A stretch of DNA of 64,000 nucleotides from Candidatus Ornithomonoglobus merdipullorum (GCA_018714695.1 DVNB01000083.1:21903-85902), one strand, 5' to 3'; counted from the stretch's first letter, positions 33,708-42,799 are shown. Notes: a model not told the origin generated them from the letters alone. Numbers and translations: made by a program.

Positions 33708-33790
33708 ATGGAGATGATCAAAAGCATATCCGGTATTACACCGCGCCGTACAACGGCGCGGCGCTGCTTTTTCGGGAAAACAAGCCCTTT
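33708..33790 (+). promoter_or_regulatory. Leader hairpin of ilvB, possible attenuator
   Basis: A strong stem ccgcgccgt/acggcgcgg (33741-33749 with 33753-33761, loop aca) is followed seven bases later by five T (33768-33772). Outer segments atccggta and taccggc could form an alternative pairing. Just before the stem, a frame from ATG 33708 contains three Ile codons (KSISGIT region), but it stays open into ilvB instead of ending as a leader peptide would. I see no T-box core. Confidence 0.4.
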
Positions 33791-33830
33791 ACCGGCATCG
33801 ATAATCTTAAATCGTAAAGGAGCTGCAATA

Positions 33831-35510
33831 ATGCAATTAACAGGTGCACAGATCGTTATTGAATGTATGAAGGAACAGGGCGTGGATACGATATTCGGGT
33901 ATCCGGGCGGTGCGATCTTGAATATTTATGATGAGCTTTATAAGCATTCGGATGAGATACGCCATATACTCGTCTCGCACGAGCAGGGCGCGTCGCACGC
34001 GGCTGACGGATATGCCCGCGCCGCTGGAAAGACGGGCGTATGCTTTGCGACATCGGGACCTGGTTCCACGAATCTCGTTACGGGTATCGCGACGGCGAAC
34101 ATTGACTCCATACCGGTCGTTGCGATAACATGCAACGTCGGTACTCCGCTTCTCGGAAAGGACAGCTTTCAGGAGGTCGCCATTTCCGAGGTGGTAAAGC
34201 CGATCACAAAGGCAAGCTTTATCGTTATGGACGTAAACGAGCTTGCGGACACTATAAGAAAGGCGTTTTCGATAGCAGAGAGCGGCAGAAAGGGACCGGT
34301 CCTCATAGACATCCCCAAGGACGTTACGGCTGCTAAGGCTGAATACGAGGCGAAGGCTCCCGTAAAGCCGGAGCCTGTAACGGATACGATAGACGACGCC
34401 GCGATAGCAAGAGTCGCGGAGCTTATAAAGAATTCGAAAAAGCCGTATGTGTTCTGCGGCGGCGGTGTGGTATCGTCGGGTGCGTCAGAGGAGCTGAGAG
34501 AGCTTGTTAACAAGATAGACGCGCCGGTATGTGACACGCTCATGGGCAAGGGCGCGTTCCCCGGGACCGACCCGCACTATACCGGCATGCTCGGTATGCA
34601 CGGGACGAAGACATCGAATTTCGGCGTTTCAAGCTGTGATCTTCTGCTTGCCGTAGGCGTGAGATTTTCTGACAGAGTTTACGGCAACGCCAAAAACTTT
34701 GCGAAGGATGCCAAGATAGTCCATATTGAGATAGACGAGAAAGAGGTCAATAAGAATATTGAGACCGACGAGCATATAATAGGCGATGCCAAGGAGATCT
34801 TAAAAAGGCTCAGCGCGCTTATCGGTACATATGAGCATACCGAATGGCGAAACGAGCTTAAAGAGAAGTCAGAAAGATTTCCGCTCCGTTACAGAACGGA
34901 CGTGCTTTCCGGCGGCGGCGCGATAACAGAGATATACCGTCAGACAAAGGGACAGGCTCTTATCACCACAGAAGTCGGACAGCACCAGATGTGGGCGGCT
35001 CAGTTCTACTATTACAGTGAGCCGAGGCAGTTCATAACCTCGGGCGGACTGGGAACGATGGGCTACGGCTTGGGCGCTGCGATAGGCGCGAAGACGGCAA
35101 GACCGGATAAGACAGTCGTAAACATAGCCGGTGACGGCGGATTCAGGATGAACATGAACGAGATAATCACATCAGTGCGGAACAATATACCGATAATCGA
35201 GGTCATCATCGACAACCGCGTTCTCGGCATGGTCCGCCAGTGGCAGACGCTTTTCTACGGCGGCAGATACTCGCACACCGTGCTTGAGGACCGGACCGAT
35301 TACGTAAAGCTTGCCGAGTCGATGGGCGCCATAGGTCTGAGGGCTGAAACTCCCGAGGAGTTCAGAGACGCGTTTGCAAAGGCGCTGAAAGCCGACAGGA
35401 CTGTAGTTATCGACTGCCGCATCGATAAGGATGAGAACGTGTATCCTATGGTCGCGCCCGGAGATGCGATCTCACAGGCGTTCGACGCGGAGGATATGCA
35501 GAATATGTAA
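33831..35510 (+). CDS. ilvB: Acetolactate synthase, large (catalytic) subunit
   Basis: A 559-residue ThDP enzyme of branched-chain amino acid synthesis, condensing pyruvate to acetolactate or 2-acetohydroxybutyrate. Visible are GYPGGAILNIYDEL, the catalytic Glu in SHEQGASHAADGYAR, SGPGSTNLVTGIA, the FAD-domain region, and the ThDP/Mg motif GDGGFRMNMNEIITSVRNN. ATG 33831 has a strong aaaggag RBS and gives the normal N-terminus (MQLTGAQIVIECM). No ilvN, ilvC or ilvD is adjacent, so the regulatory subunit must be elsewhere. It has its own promoter and terminator. Confidence 0.95.
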   Translation: MQLTGAQIVIECMKEQGVDTIFGYPGGAILNIYDELYKHSDEIRHILVSHEQGASHAADGYARAAGKTGVCFATSGPGSTNLVTGIATANIDSIPVVAITCNVGTPLLGKDSFQEVAISEVVKPITKASFIVMDVNELADTIRKAFSIAESGRKGPVLIDIPKDVTAAKAEYEAKAPVKPEPVTDTIDDAAIARVAELIKNSKKPYVFCGGGVVSSGASEELRELVNKIDAPVCDTLMGKGAFPGTDPHYTGMLGMHGTKTSNFGVSSCDLLLAVGVRFSDRVYGNAKNFAKDAKIVHIEIDEKEVNKNIETDEHIIGDAKEILKRLSALIGTYEHTEWRNELKEKSERFPLRYRTDVLSGGGAITEIYRQTKGQALITTEVGQHQMWAAQFYYYSEPRQFITSGGLGTMGYGLGAAIGAKTARPDKTVVNIAGDGGFRMNMNEIITSVRNNIPIIEVIIDNRVLGMVRQWQTLFYGGRYSHTVLEDRTDYVKLAESMGAIGLRAETPEEFRDAFAKALKADRTVVIDCRIDKDENVYPMVAPGDAISQAFDAEDMQNM

Positions 35511-35517
35511 GAATGCA

Positions 35518-35544
35518 GGGGAATGGCTTCATTCCCCGTTTTTT
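35518..35544 (+). terminator. Terminator of ilvB
   Basis: A perfect 8-bp stem ggggaatg/cattcccc with a gctt loop, then g and TTTTTT. Confidence 0.85.
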
Positions 35545-35564
35545 ATACATGAAAGGGAAATGAT

Positions 35565-37130
35565 ATGATCAGAATTTCAAACATCAAGTACCCGATAGAG
35601 ATGCCGGAGGAAAACATAATTGAGTTTGCGGTGCGGAAATACAGGATAAACGGTATTACCGACGTGCGTATAGTCAAAAAATCTATCGACGCGCGGAAGA
35701 AGGATGATATACACTATGTGTATACTCTGGATATAAGCGCGCAGGGCGAAAAAAAGCTTTTAAAGAGGCTGAAAAACGCATCAGAACCGAAATATGAGAG
35801 CTACGTTTTCCCGGATGGCAGACTGCCCGAAAAGCCTGTGGTCGTGGTCGGTTTCGGTCCGGCGGGCATGATGTGCTCGTATATGCTCGCAAAGAACGGA
35901 TGCAAGGTCATAGTGCTTGAGCGCGGCAAAGCTGTGGATGAAAGGATGAAAGACGTTGCGGCGATGCGCGAAAGCGGCATACTCGATCCCGAATCGAACG
36001 TTCAGTTCGGCGAGGGCGGCGCGGGGACGTTTTCCGACGGAAAGCTCACCACAGGCACGAACGACAGGCGCATCGGCTGTGTTCTCGAGGAGTTCGCGGC
36101 ACACGGTGCGCCGGGGGATATACTATATAAGGCAAAGCCGCATGTGGGGACGGATAAGCTCGTGGGAATGGTGAAGTCGTTCCGGAAGAGTATAGAGAAA
36201 AGCGGGGGAGAGGTCAGGTTTTCATCAAGGCTTGACGGCATCAAGACCGAAAACGGCCGCGCTGCGGGCGCTGTCGTGCACTGCGGCGGCGAAACGTATA
36301 CGATAGAGACGGATCACATAGTGCTTGCCGCAGGTCACAGCGCAAGGGACACATTTTTGATGCTGAAAGAGCTTGGAGTGAAGATGGAGCGCAAGGTGTT
36401 CGCTGTAGGCGCGAGGATAGAGCACAGGCAGGAGGACATAAGCCGCAGCCAGTACGGTGAAATGTATAAAATGCTTCCGGCAGCAGATTATAAACTGTCG
36501 GTCAGAACTCCGACCGGCAGGAGCGCATACACCTTTTGTATGTGTCCGGGCGGAACGGTAGTCGCGTCGGCATCCGAGCCGGGCGGAGTTGTTACGAACG
36601 GCATGAGCGAATACGCCCGCGACGGCGAAAACGCGAACAGCGCGCTGCTCGTGAATGTTATGCCGGAGGATATACCGGGTGATGACGTGCTCGGCGGGAT
36701 AGAGTTCCAGAGGAAGATAGAGAGAAGGGCATGCGATATTGCGGGGGGATATTTCGCGCCTGCGCAGACGGTGGGCGATTTTCTTCATGGTAACGGCGCG
36801 GAGCCAACCGTTGAGCCAACCTACAGACCGGGTGTGAGATTTTGCAGCCTTGACGATATTCTCCCGCCTTTCGTGACGGAAACGATGCGCGAGGCGCTGC
36901 CGCTTCTAGATAAAAAGCTCCACGGCTTCGCGGCAGACGGAGCTGTGCTCACCGCGCCCGAAACACGGTCCTCGTCGCCGGTGAGGATACTGCGCGACGA
37001 AACGGGGCAGGCGAGTATAAAAGGGCTTTACCCATGCGGTGAGGGCGCAGGCTATGCCGGAGGCATAATGACGGCGGCTGTGGACGGGATAAAGACTGCG
37101 GAGAAGATCGTACTGGAAAACAGAAAATAA
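35565..37130 (+). CDS. FAD-dependent dehydrogenase (COG2509-type)
   Basis: A 521-residue flavoprotein. An N-terminal domain of about 90 residues (RISNIKYPIEMPEENIIEFA; KDDIHYVYTLDI) precedes the Rossmann fold VVVVGFGPAGMMCSYMLAKN. The family marker FGEGGAGTFSDGKLTTGTND follows, and GLYPCGEGAGYAGGIMTAAV closes the FAD site. This is the widespread, poorly characterised 'NAD(P)/FAD-dependent oxidoreductase' of anaerobic Firmicutes; the electron acceptor and substrate are unknown. RBS gaaaggga. It appears monocistronic. Confidence 0.9.
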   Translation: MIRISNIKYPIEMPEENIIEFAVRKYRINGITDVRIVKKSIDARKKDDIHYVYTLDISAQGEKKLLKRLKNASEPKYESYVFPDGRLPEKPVVVVGFGPAGMMCSYMLAKNGCKVIVLERGKAVDERMKDVAAMRESGILDPESNVQFGEGGAGTFSDGKLTTGTNDRRIGCVLEEFAAHGAPGDILYKAKPHVGTDKLVGMVKSFRKSIEKSGGEVRFSSRLDGIKTENGRAAGAVVHCGGETYTIETDHIVLAAGHSARDTFLMLKELGVKMERKVFAVGARIEHRQEDISRSQYGEMYKMLPAADYKLSVRTPTGRSAYTFCMCPGGTVVASASEPGGVVTNGMSEYARDGENANSALLVNVMPEDIPGDDVLGGIEFQRKIERRACDIAGGYFAPAQTVGDFLHGNGAEPTVEPTYRPGVRFCSLDDILPPFVTETMREALPLLDKKLHGFAADGAVLTAPETRSSSPVRILRDETGQASIKGLYPCGEGAGYAGGIMTAAVDGIKTAEKIVLENRK

Positions 37131-37242
37131 TGAAAAGCAGGGCTATTTTAGCGATAGGATGGAAAAAACACGAAAAAGGAGAGAGAGATTATCCGGAGTC
37201 TTTAAAAACTAATATAAAACAGAATTTTAAGGAGAGATGAAT

Positions 37243-39588
37243 ATGAAGAAAAGAATTATTTCACTTATACTGTGCGGATGTATGTTTGCAAGCATGCCGG
37301 CAGTATGGGCAGCGGATGAGGATGCAACAAGAGGAGAAGTTGCCGAAATGCTTTTGCAGGCGGCTGATGACTATAATCCCGGAGTGGAAAAAACGGACAT
37401 CATCAAAGGCTATGAGGACGGAGAGCTGCATGAGGATCGGTATGTCACCCGTGCCGAGGCGTTGGTGATGCTAAAGCGCGCTTTTGGTGATCTGCCCGAG
37501 CCGACTGGACACAATGCAAGAGTTGCCATACCGGCTGAGAGTTTCACCGACGTTCCCGAATGGGCGAAGACGGAGCTTGACGATGTGTTTGATGCGGGGA
37601 TCGTAGCGGGAACTTCTGAGGGGATATTTTCACCCGACGAAAACGTGACGACAGAGCAGATGGAGCTTTTCATTGAGCGCGTATATTCGCTTTTTGGAAC
37701 AAATCTGAAAGACGATTTTTATGCCGCGGTGAATAAGGACACGTTAAACAGCCTCGTTATCCAGCCCGGACGTGTGATAAGCGGTACATTATATGACCTG
37801 CAGGATAAGAGCGCCGCTGCTGTCGATGAGATCATTCAGGAGCTTGTAAACGGTGAGTATGAAAAAGGCACAAAGGAGCAGAAGATAGCCGACTTTTATA
37901 AAAATGTAGCCGATATGGATTCGAGAAATGAGATCGGCGCAGCCCCGCTCATGCCTTATATGGAGCTTATAGACACCGCGGAGACTATAGATGATCTTAT
38001 TGAGATACAGAGCAGATTGGTCGATGAATTATATATCTATCAGTACATGGGTTTCGGCTTGACGATCGACATGAAGGACAGCACAAAATACACGCTTGTG
38101 TTTTCACCGATCGCCATCAATCTTCCTAAGGATACGTATCAAAACGGGACCGAGCAGCAAATAGAGAGCTATCTTAATTATATGAAAACGCTGTTCGTAC
38201 TTGGCGGTGAAACGGAAGAGGATGCCGATAGAATGGCAAACGCTTGTTTTGAGATGGAAAAGGACTTGTCCTCGTCCATGATGAACACCGAGGATTCCGG
38301 AAATGTGGACAAAATATATAATGTATTCACCATGCAGGAGATACGCGACATGTTCCCGAATGTGGATATGGACGCGGTGTTTGCCGACTCCGGCTTACAG
38401 CCGTCTGATGAGATAATCGTTGCCGATCTCGGATTTACCAAGGCGTTCTCCGATTATTTCACGGATGAACATGTTGACACCTTGAAGGCATGGGCAAAGC
38501 TTACGGTACTTCTCAGCTGGGGTGGTGCGTTCAATCAGGAGTTTATTGACGCAAGCAACACATTTAATCAGGAGTTTATGGGTGTATCCGGCAGCTACAC
38601 GCCGGAGGAACGCGCAGCGCTCACGGTACAGAACACCATGCCCGATTATATCGGTGAGCTGTATGCCGAGAGGTATTTTTCGGAGCAGGCAAAGCAGGAT
38701 GTTGAACAGATGGTGCGCGATATTATAGAGGTGTACCGCACACGCATACAAAACCTTGACTGGATGAGCGACACGACAAAGGAGCGTGCGATAAATAAGC
38801 TTGACACCATGGGCGTCAAGATAGGCTATCCGGATGAATTTGAGTCTGCCATAGACAATGCGGAGATATTATCCGCTGAGGAGGGCGGAAGCTATTTCAC
38901 AAATATGCTCTCTATCACAGCAGCGCAGAAGAAGGAGAATATCGAGCTGCAGGGAAAGCCGGTTGATAAATCGGAATGGCTTATGTATCCATTCACCGTA
39001 AATGCCTGCTACAGTCCGCAGCAGAACGACATCACATTCCCGGCGGCGATATTACAGGCGCCGATGTATGATGTGAACGCGTCTTATGAGCAGAACCTCG
39101 GCGGCATAGGATATATAATTGCCCATGAGATAACCCACGCCTTTGACAACAACGGCGCAAAATTTGACGAGAACGGCAACGCCGCCGATTGGTGGACCGA
39201 AGAGGACTATGCTGCATTCCAGCAGCTTTGCCGGGAGATGATAGATTTTTATGATGGCAAGGAAGGTGTTCCCGGTATACCGATGAACGGTACGCTGACC
39301 TTGAGCGAAAACGTAGCGGATCAGGGCGCAGTGGCATGTATTACAGAGATCACAGCCGGACTTGAAGATCCCGACTTTGAAACTCTTTATACGAGCATGG
39401 CGAACAGCTGGGCGGCGACAGCCAGCCGTGAATATTGTCAGTATGCGGCGCAGGCGGATGTGCACAGCACCGAAAAGCTGCGTGTCAATCGAGTAGTCGT
39501 CAACTGCGACGAGTTTTACGAGACATTTGATATTAAAGAGGGTGACGGCATGTGGGTCGCACCCGAGGATCGTGTACAAATCTGGTAA
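37243..39588 (+). CDS. SLH-domain M13 (neprilysin/PepO-type) metallopeptidase
   Basis: A 781-residue secreted zinc peptidase. Signal peptide MKKRIISLILCGCMFASMPA with AxA-like cleavage near VWAADE. Residues about 25-160 contain two S-layer-homology-like units (EVAEMLLQAADDYNP... YVTRAEALVMLKRAFGD; FTDVPEWAKTELDDVFDAGI), which would tether it to the wall polymer. The M13 domain begins DDFYAAVNKDTLNS and contains HEITHAFDNNG (His628, Glu629, His632) and ENVADQG, with the third ligand Glu689, as well as the substrate-binding NACYSPQQNDITFPAAILQ. It should cleave short extracellular peptides. ATG 37243 has aaggag eight bases upstream. Confidence 0.93.
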   Translation: MKKRIISLILCGCMFASMPAVWAADEDATRGEVAEMLLQAADDYNPGVEKTDIIKGYEDGELHEDRYVTRAEALVMLKRAFGDLPEPTGHNARVAIPAESFTDVPEWAKTELDDVFDAGIVAGTSEGIFSPDENVTTEQMELFIERVYSLFGTNLKDDFYAAVNKDTLNSLVIQPGRVISGTLYDLQDKSAAAVDEIIQELVNGEYEKGTKEQKIADFYKNVADMDSRNEIGAAPLMPYMELIDTAETIDDLIEIQSRLVDELYIYQYMGFGLTIDMKDSTKYTLVFSPIAINLPKDTYQNGTEQQIESYLNYMKTLFVLGGETEEDADRMANACFEMEKDLSSSMMNTEDSGNVDKIYNVFTMQEIRDMFPNVDMDAVFADSGLQPSDEIIVADLGFTKAFSDYFTDEHVDTLKAWAKLTVLLSWGGAFNQEFIDASNTFNQEFMGVSGSYTPEERAALTVQNTMPDYIGELYAERYFSEQAKQDVEQMVRDIIEVYRTRIQNLDWMSDTTKERAINKLDTMGVKIGYPDEFESAIDNAEILSAEEGGSYFTNMLSITAAQKKENIELQGKPVDKSEWLMYPFTVNACYSPQQNDITFPAAILQAPMYDVNASYEQNLGGIGYIIAHEITHAFDNNGAKFDENGNAADWWTEEDYAAFQQLCREMIDFYDGKEGVPGIPMNGTLTLSENVADQGAVACITEITAGLEDPDFETLYTSMANSWAATASREYCQYAAQADVHSTEKLRVNRVVVNCDEFYETFDIKEGDGMWVAPEDRVQIW

Positions 39589-39597
39589 TGTGTAAAA

Positions 39598-39629
39598 AAC
39601 GAACGGGCGCCCATGCGCCCAGTTCGTTT
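39598..39629. terminator. Bidirectional terminator
   Basis: Arms aacgaacgggcgc (39598-39610) and gcgcccagttcgtt (39615-39628) pair over 13 bp with one bulged A. They are flanked by A-rich and T-rich ends and lie between convergent genes. Confidence 0.75.
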
Positions 39630-39722
39630 GCTCTGGATTTAGAACCCACAATCATATTTTCCATTATTACACAAAGCAAGCCGCCCGCACATCAGACACC
39701 GGCGCAGACGGCTGTTTGATTT

Positions 39723-40364
39723 TTATACACCTTTTTTATACAGCACAAATGAATACACCGTAGGCAGGAAACATGCTATAAGCGCAAGCGCAAATACCGT
39801 TACCGCGGCATATCCTCCGAAAAATGCTGCCAGTATCATAAATAATCCGGCTATAACAAACATTTTTCCGCCGAACCGATGTGTCCTTTCCCAGTTTTCC
39901 TCGCTGTTCAGCGTCCATGGCAGCTTTATTCCCATTGTATAATTCTGTCTGCACTTAGGGAGATAGTTTCCCATCAGGACAAACAGTACACCTATCAGGA
40001 TCGGGATGAATCTTACAAGATTAAGAGAATTGTCAAGCGCATACGATATTGTTATGCACTGCACAACTACACTTAAAATCGGTATTATCCATCGTGTTAT
40101 TGCCTTGAGCCTACCGTCCATCCCTCGTTTTTTTGGATCGGTCTCAAGCAGACAGATACATAAAACGAACATAGCTGTCATGAATGCCGGTATCCCGAAC
40201 AGCGCAAATTCGCGGCTGCTGTAATCGTCCGGCTGAAAATTATAGTCAAAATGTGTTGCCATCTGCTCCGGCATACGTCTGTAAAATACCGCGCCTATCA
40301 CAAACGGCAGAAGACATACGGCAAATGGTATAAGAAAGCTTCTGCTTTTAAATATGTTCTTCAT
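39723..40364 (-). CDS. sdpI: SdpI-family integral membrane protein
   Basis: A 213-residue membrane protein with six hydrophobic segments. The N-terminal DUF1648 signature spans FVIGAVFYRRMPEQMATHFD and SSREFALFGIPAFM; the C-terminal SdpI domain has GNYLPKCRQNYTMGIKLPWT followed by LNSEENWERTHRFGGKMF. In Bacillus, SdpI gives immunity to the SdpC toxin and, with SdpR, senses it. ATG 40364 follows ggag. It is the second gene of an sdpRI operon; no sdpC-like toxin gene is evident nearby. Confidence 0.92.
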   Translation of the reverse strand: MKNIFKSRSFLIPFAVCLLPFVIGAVFYRRMPEQMATHFDYNFQPDDYSSREFALFGIPAFMTAMFVLCICLLETDPKKRGMDGRLKAITRWIIPILSVVVQCITISYALDNSLNLVRFIPILIGVLFVLMGNYLPKCRQNYTMGIKLPWTLNSEENWERTHRFGGKMFVIAGLFMILAAFFGGYAAVTVFALALIACFLPTVYSFVLYKKGV

Positions 40365-40456
40365 AAAGATCACTCCGTTCTGCCGCATATCGCGGCAATT
40401 TTTTTTGCTGAAACGCGTCACTGGTATGCAAATTACAGCCGGTTCTACTGCGCAGT

Positions 40457-40726
40457 TTATTTCTGACCGTTCTGAAATTGCGCAAACCACATCATGATAT
40501 CCTCAAAGACAGACGTATTCAGCTTGTAAAATATAAAGTTCTTTTCCTTTTCCTCGGTAATAAGTCCGGCTTTTTTTAATATAGATAAGTGGTACGACAC
40601 CGTAGCATTTGTCATATCAAAACACGAGGCTATCTCGCCCGCAGATTTTTTTCCGCTGCGCAGCATAAGAAGTATCTCACGCCTTACCCCGTCGGACAAA
40701 GCCTTGAATGTCTCCTGAAAGCCCAT
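40457..40726 (-). CDS. sdpR: ArsR-family autorepressor SdpR-like
   Basis: An 89-residue winged-helix repressor: QETFKALSDGVRREILLMLR, KSAGEIASCFDMTNATVSYH, LSILKKAGLI and FYKLNTS. No metal-binding Cys pair is present, as in SdpR rather than ArsR proper. In Bacillus, SdpR represses sdpRI and is titrated to the membrane by SdpI. ATG 40726 is eight bases after aaaggag; the GTG at 40744 overlaps that RBS. A 28-bp perfect palindrome over its promoter is the probable operator. Confidence 0.92.
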   Translation of the reverse strand: MGFQETFKALSDGVRREILLMLRSGKKSAGEIASCFDMTNATVSYHLSILKKAGLITEEKEKNFIFYKLNTSVFEDIMMWFAQFQNGQK

Positions 40727-40745
40727 CGGCAATGCTCCTTTCACA

Positions 40746-40773
40746 ATCTATTTAGAAAATTTTCTAAATAGAT
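40746..40773. promoter_or_regulatory. 28-bp perfect palindromic operator of sdpRI
   Basis: Arms of 14 bases, atctatttagaaaa and its exact complement, meet without a spacer. It begins at the -10 box and covers the likely transcription start, so bound SdpR would block initiation. Confidence 0.8.
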
Positions 40774-40800
40774 TATAGCACGAGGTGTATCAGTTGTCAA
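40772..40800 (-). promoter_or_regulatory. Promoter of sdpRI
   Basis: On the minus strand: TTGACA (40800-40795), a 17-bp spacer and TATAAT (40777-40772), overlapping the palindromic operator. Confidence 0.8.
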
Positions 40801-40941
40801 TATATTTTATAAAAAATTTATGATGCGCTGTTTGAGGACGAAATTGTTATTAAAAGCGTGTGGTAATCGATTATATATTGAATTGTTAATGTAAAGACAA
40901 AGAGTATATCACATAATTACGCGAATGATCATTGAAAAATA

Positions 40942-40970
40942 TTGATTTTTGTGTTAATTTATGATATAAT
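40942..40970 (+). promoter_or_regulatory. Promoter of putP
   Basis: TTGATT (40942-40947), a 17-bp spacer and TATAAT (40965-40970). The leader of about 95 bases shows no clear structure. Confidence 0.65.
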
Positions 40971-41072
40971 GACATATGTTCTGATTTTTTTTGCTTAAGC
41001 CGTGCAAAACCGGGGAGAATTCAGTGTTTTGCGGACGGCTGCAAAAATTTAAAACACGGAGGGAAATTTTTT

Positions 41073-42629
41073 ATGGATTCAAACCAAATCAAAGTATTGA
41101 TCGCCATGAGTATCTATATGGCGGCAGTGATCTGCATAGGCTTAGCCTTTGCAAAACGCGCAAGTCAGAGTTCAGAGAACTATTTTCTCGGCGGGCGCTC
41201 GCTCGGACCTTGGGTCACGGCGATGAGCGCAGAAGCGTCGGATATGAGCGGCTGGCTGCTTATGGGTCTGCCAGGAGTGGCATATTGGTGCGGCATTGCG
41301 GACGCGGCATGGACAGCTATAGGTCTTGCTGTCGGCACATATATAAACTGGCTCATCGTTTCAAAACGTCTGCGCCGGTACAGCATTAAAGCCGATAACT
41401 CTGTCACTCTGCCGGAATTCTTTTCAAACCGCTACCATGAGAACAAAAAGGTTATTATGACGATCTCGGCGGTCTTTATACTGATATTCTTTACAGTTTA
41501 CGCCGCAAGCTGCCTTGTTACCTGCGGAAAGCTGTTCTCAACGCTGTTTGGTGCGCCATACATACCGATGATGATCTTGGGCGCACTGTTTGTGCTTGTT
41601 TACACAATCCTCGGCGGTTTTCTGGCGGAAAGCGCCTCGGATTTTATGCAGGCGATAGTTATGTTTGTCGCGCTGATCTGTATCGTTGTTGTAGGAACGG
41701 TCTCAGCCGGGGGTATCTCTTCAGTAATCGAAAACGTAAAGGATATACCCGGATTCCTTGAAATGTTCGGAATGGCAGCTCCTGTGACCGAAGGCGGAGT
41801 GCAGCAGGTGTCAAACGGTGTTCCGCTGTTTGGCGCGCCCGAATCGTACAGCTTTATAAACATATGCTCAACACTTGCATGGGGACTGGGTTATTTCGGT
41901 ATGCCGCAAGTGCTTCTGAGATTTATGGCTATACGCAGCGAGCGCGAGCTCACAAGCTCACGCCGGATCGCTACCGTATGGGTAGTTATATCACTTTCGG
42001 TTGCTGTATTTATCGGTGTTGTCGGACGTTCTCTTTTCCCGACCGCTCTCACGACCAGCTCTGAGGCGGAGAACATCTTTATTATACTGTCCACAAATCT
42101 GCTGCCTGCGCTGCTGGCGGGATTTATTATGGCGGGAATACTTGCGGCGACCATCAGCTCATCGGATTCATACCTCTTGATCGCGGCGTCGGCGTTTTCA
42201 AAAAACCTTTTCCAAGGGCTGTTCAAAAAGGATGCAAGCGACAAGCAGGTCATGCTTGTATCGCGTATAACGCTGCTGCTTATTACTCTTGCGGCAATAG
42301 TTATCGCGCTTGATGAAAACAGTGTTATCTTTACGCTTGTATCATTCGCATGGGCAGGATTTGGCGCAACGTTCGGACCATTTGTGCTGTTTTCGCTTTT
42401 CTGGAAACGAATCAACCGCAACGGGGCGATCGCCGGAATGGTCGGCGGCGGCTTTATGGTATTTTTCTGGAACCTTGTTGTGCGTCCAATCGGAGGTGCG
42501 TTTGATATTTACGAATTGCTTCCTGCATTCATATTCTCTAGCCTTTGCATAATAGTTGTATCGCTATTGACTGCGCCGCCGTCCGATGCGATCAAACGCG
42601 AATTTGAAGAGGTTCGCGCAGGAAAATGA
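41073..42629 (+). CDS. putP: Sodium/proline symporter
   Basis: A 518-residue sodium:solute symporter (SSS family) with about 13 membrane helices. PutP-type stretches: SENYFLGGRSLGPWVTAMSA, EASDMSGWLLMGLPG, YSIKADNSVTLPEFFSNRY, GGFLAESASDFMQ, GYFGMPQVLLRFMAIRSERE and ATISSSDSYLLIAASAFSKN. It imports proline with Na+ as an osmolyte or amino-acid source. It has an acggaggg RBS and its own promoter. Its 3' side abuts copy B of the dispersed repeat. Confidence 0.95.
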   Translation: MDSNQIKVLIAMSIYMAAVICIGLAFAKRASQSSENYFLGGRSLGPWVTAMSAEASDMSGWLLMGLPGVAYWCGIADAAWTAIGLAVGTYINWLIVSKRLRRYSIKADNSVTLPEFFSNRYHENKKVIMTISAVFILIFFTVYAASCLVTCGKLFSTLFGAPYIPMMILGALFVLVYTILGGFLAESASDFMQAIVMFVALICIVVVGTVSAGGISSVIENVKDIPGFLEMFGMAAPVTEGGVQQVSNGVPLFGAPESYSFINICSTLAWGLGYFGMPQVLLRFMAIRSERELTSSRRIATVWVVISLSVAVFIGVVGRSLFPTALTTSSEAENIFIILSTNLLPALLAGFIMAGILAATISSSDSYLLIAASAFSKNLFQGLFKKDASDKQVMLVSRITLLLITLAAIVIALDENSVIFTLVSFAWAGFGATFGPFVLFSLFWKRINRNGAIAGMVGGGFMVFFWNLVVRPIGGAFDIYELLPAFIFSSLCIIVVSLLTAPPSDAIKREFEEVRAGK

Positions 42630-42683
42630 TCCGGCGGCAAGCACGACCACAAATTTTTGAAATAAGGAAAGGCACAGTCGATC

Positions 42684-42799
42684 GGAAACGTCTGTGCCAG
42701 CTTGCGCACCCTTGCCCCCCTCTGAATCCGATGTGTCGGATTTGGGCAAGGGTGTCAAGGAGTAGTTTACCGTGGCTCACATTAACTGTGAATAGTAAC
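42684..42799. repeat. Dispersed intergenic hairpin repeat, short copy (B)
   Basis: Same ends as copy A (18305-18635): cgtctgtgc with a gcgca tail, and a long hairpin whose arms are cacccttgccc (from about 42707) and gggcaagggtg (42743-42753) with inner aatccga/tcggatt. It is followed directly by gtcaaggagta, ggctcacatt and actgtgaatagtaac. It lacks the 215-base central insert. It lies between putP and the tetR promoter. Confidence 0.75.

Noticed and set aside
33665..33830. T-box riboswitch for ilvB
   Set aside because: The GGGTGGNACCGCG-type core and specifier-loop arrangement are not present, and the leader is short.
33708..33830. 41-residue N-terminal extension of IlvB
   Set aside because: No RBS at 33708, an Arg-rich non-family sequence, and a strong RBS before ATG 33831.
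42510..42780. Short minus-strand frames across the putP 3' end and repeat copy B
   Set aside because: They span a coding end and a hairpin repeat, lack RBSs and show no family pattern.
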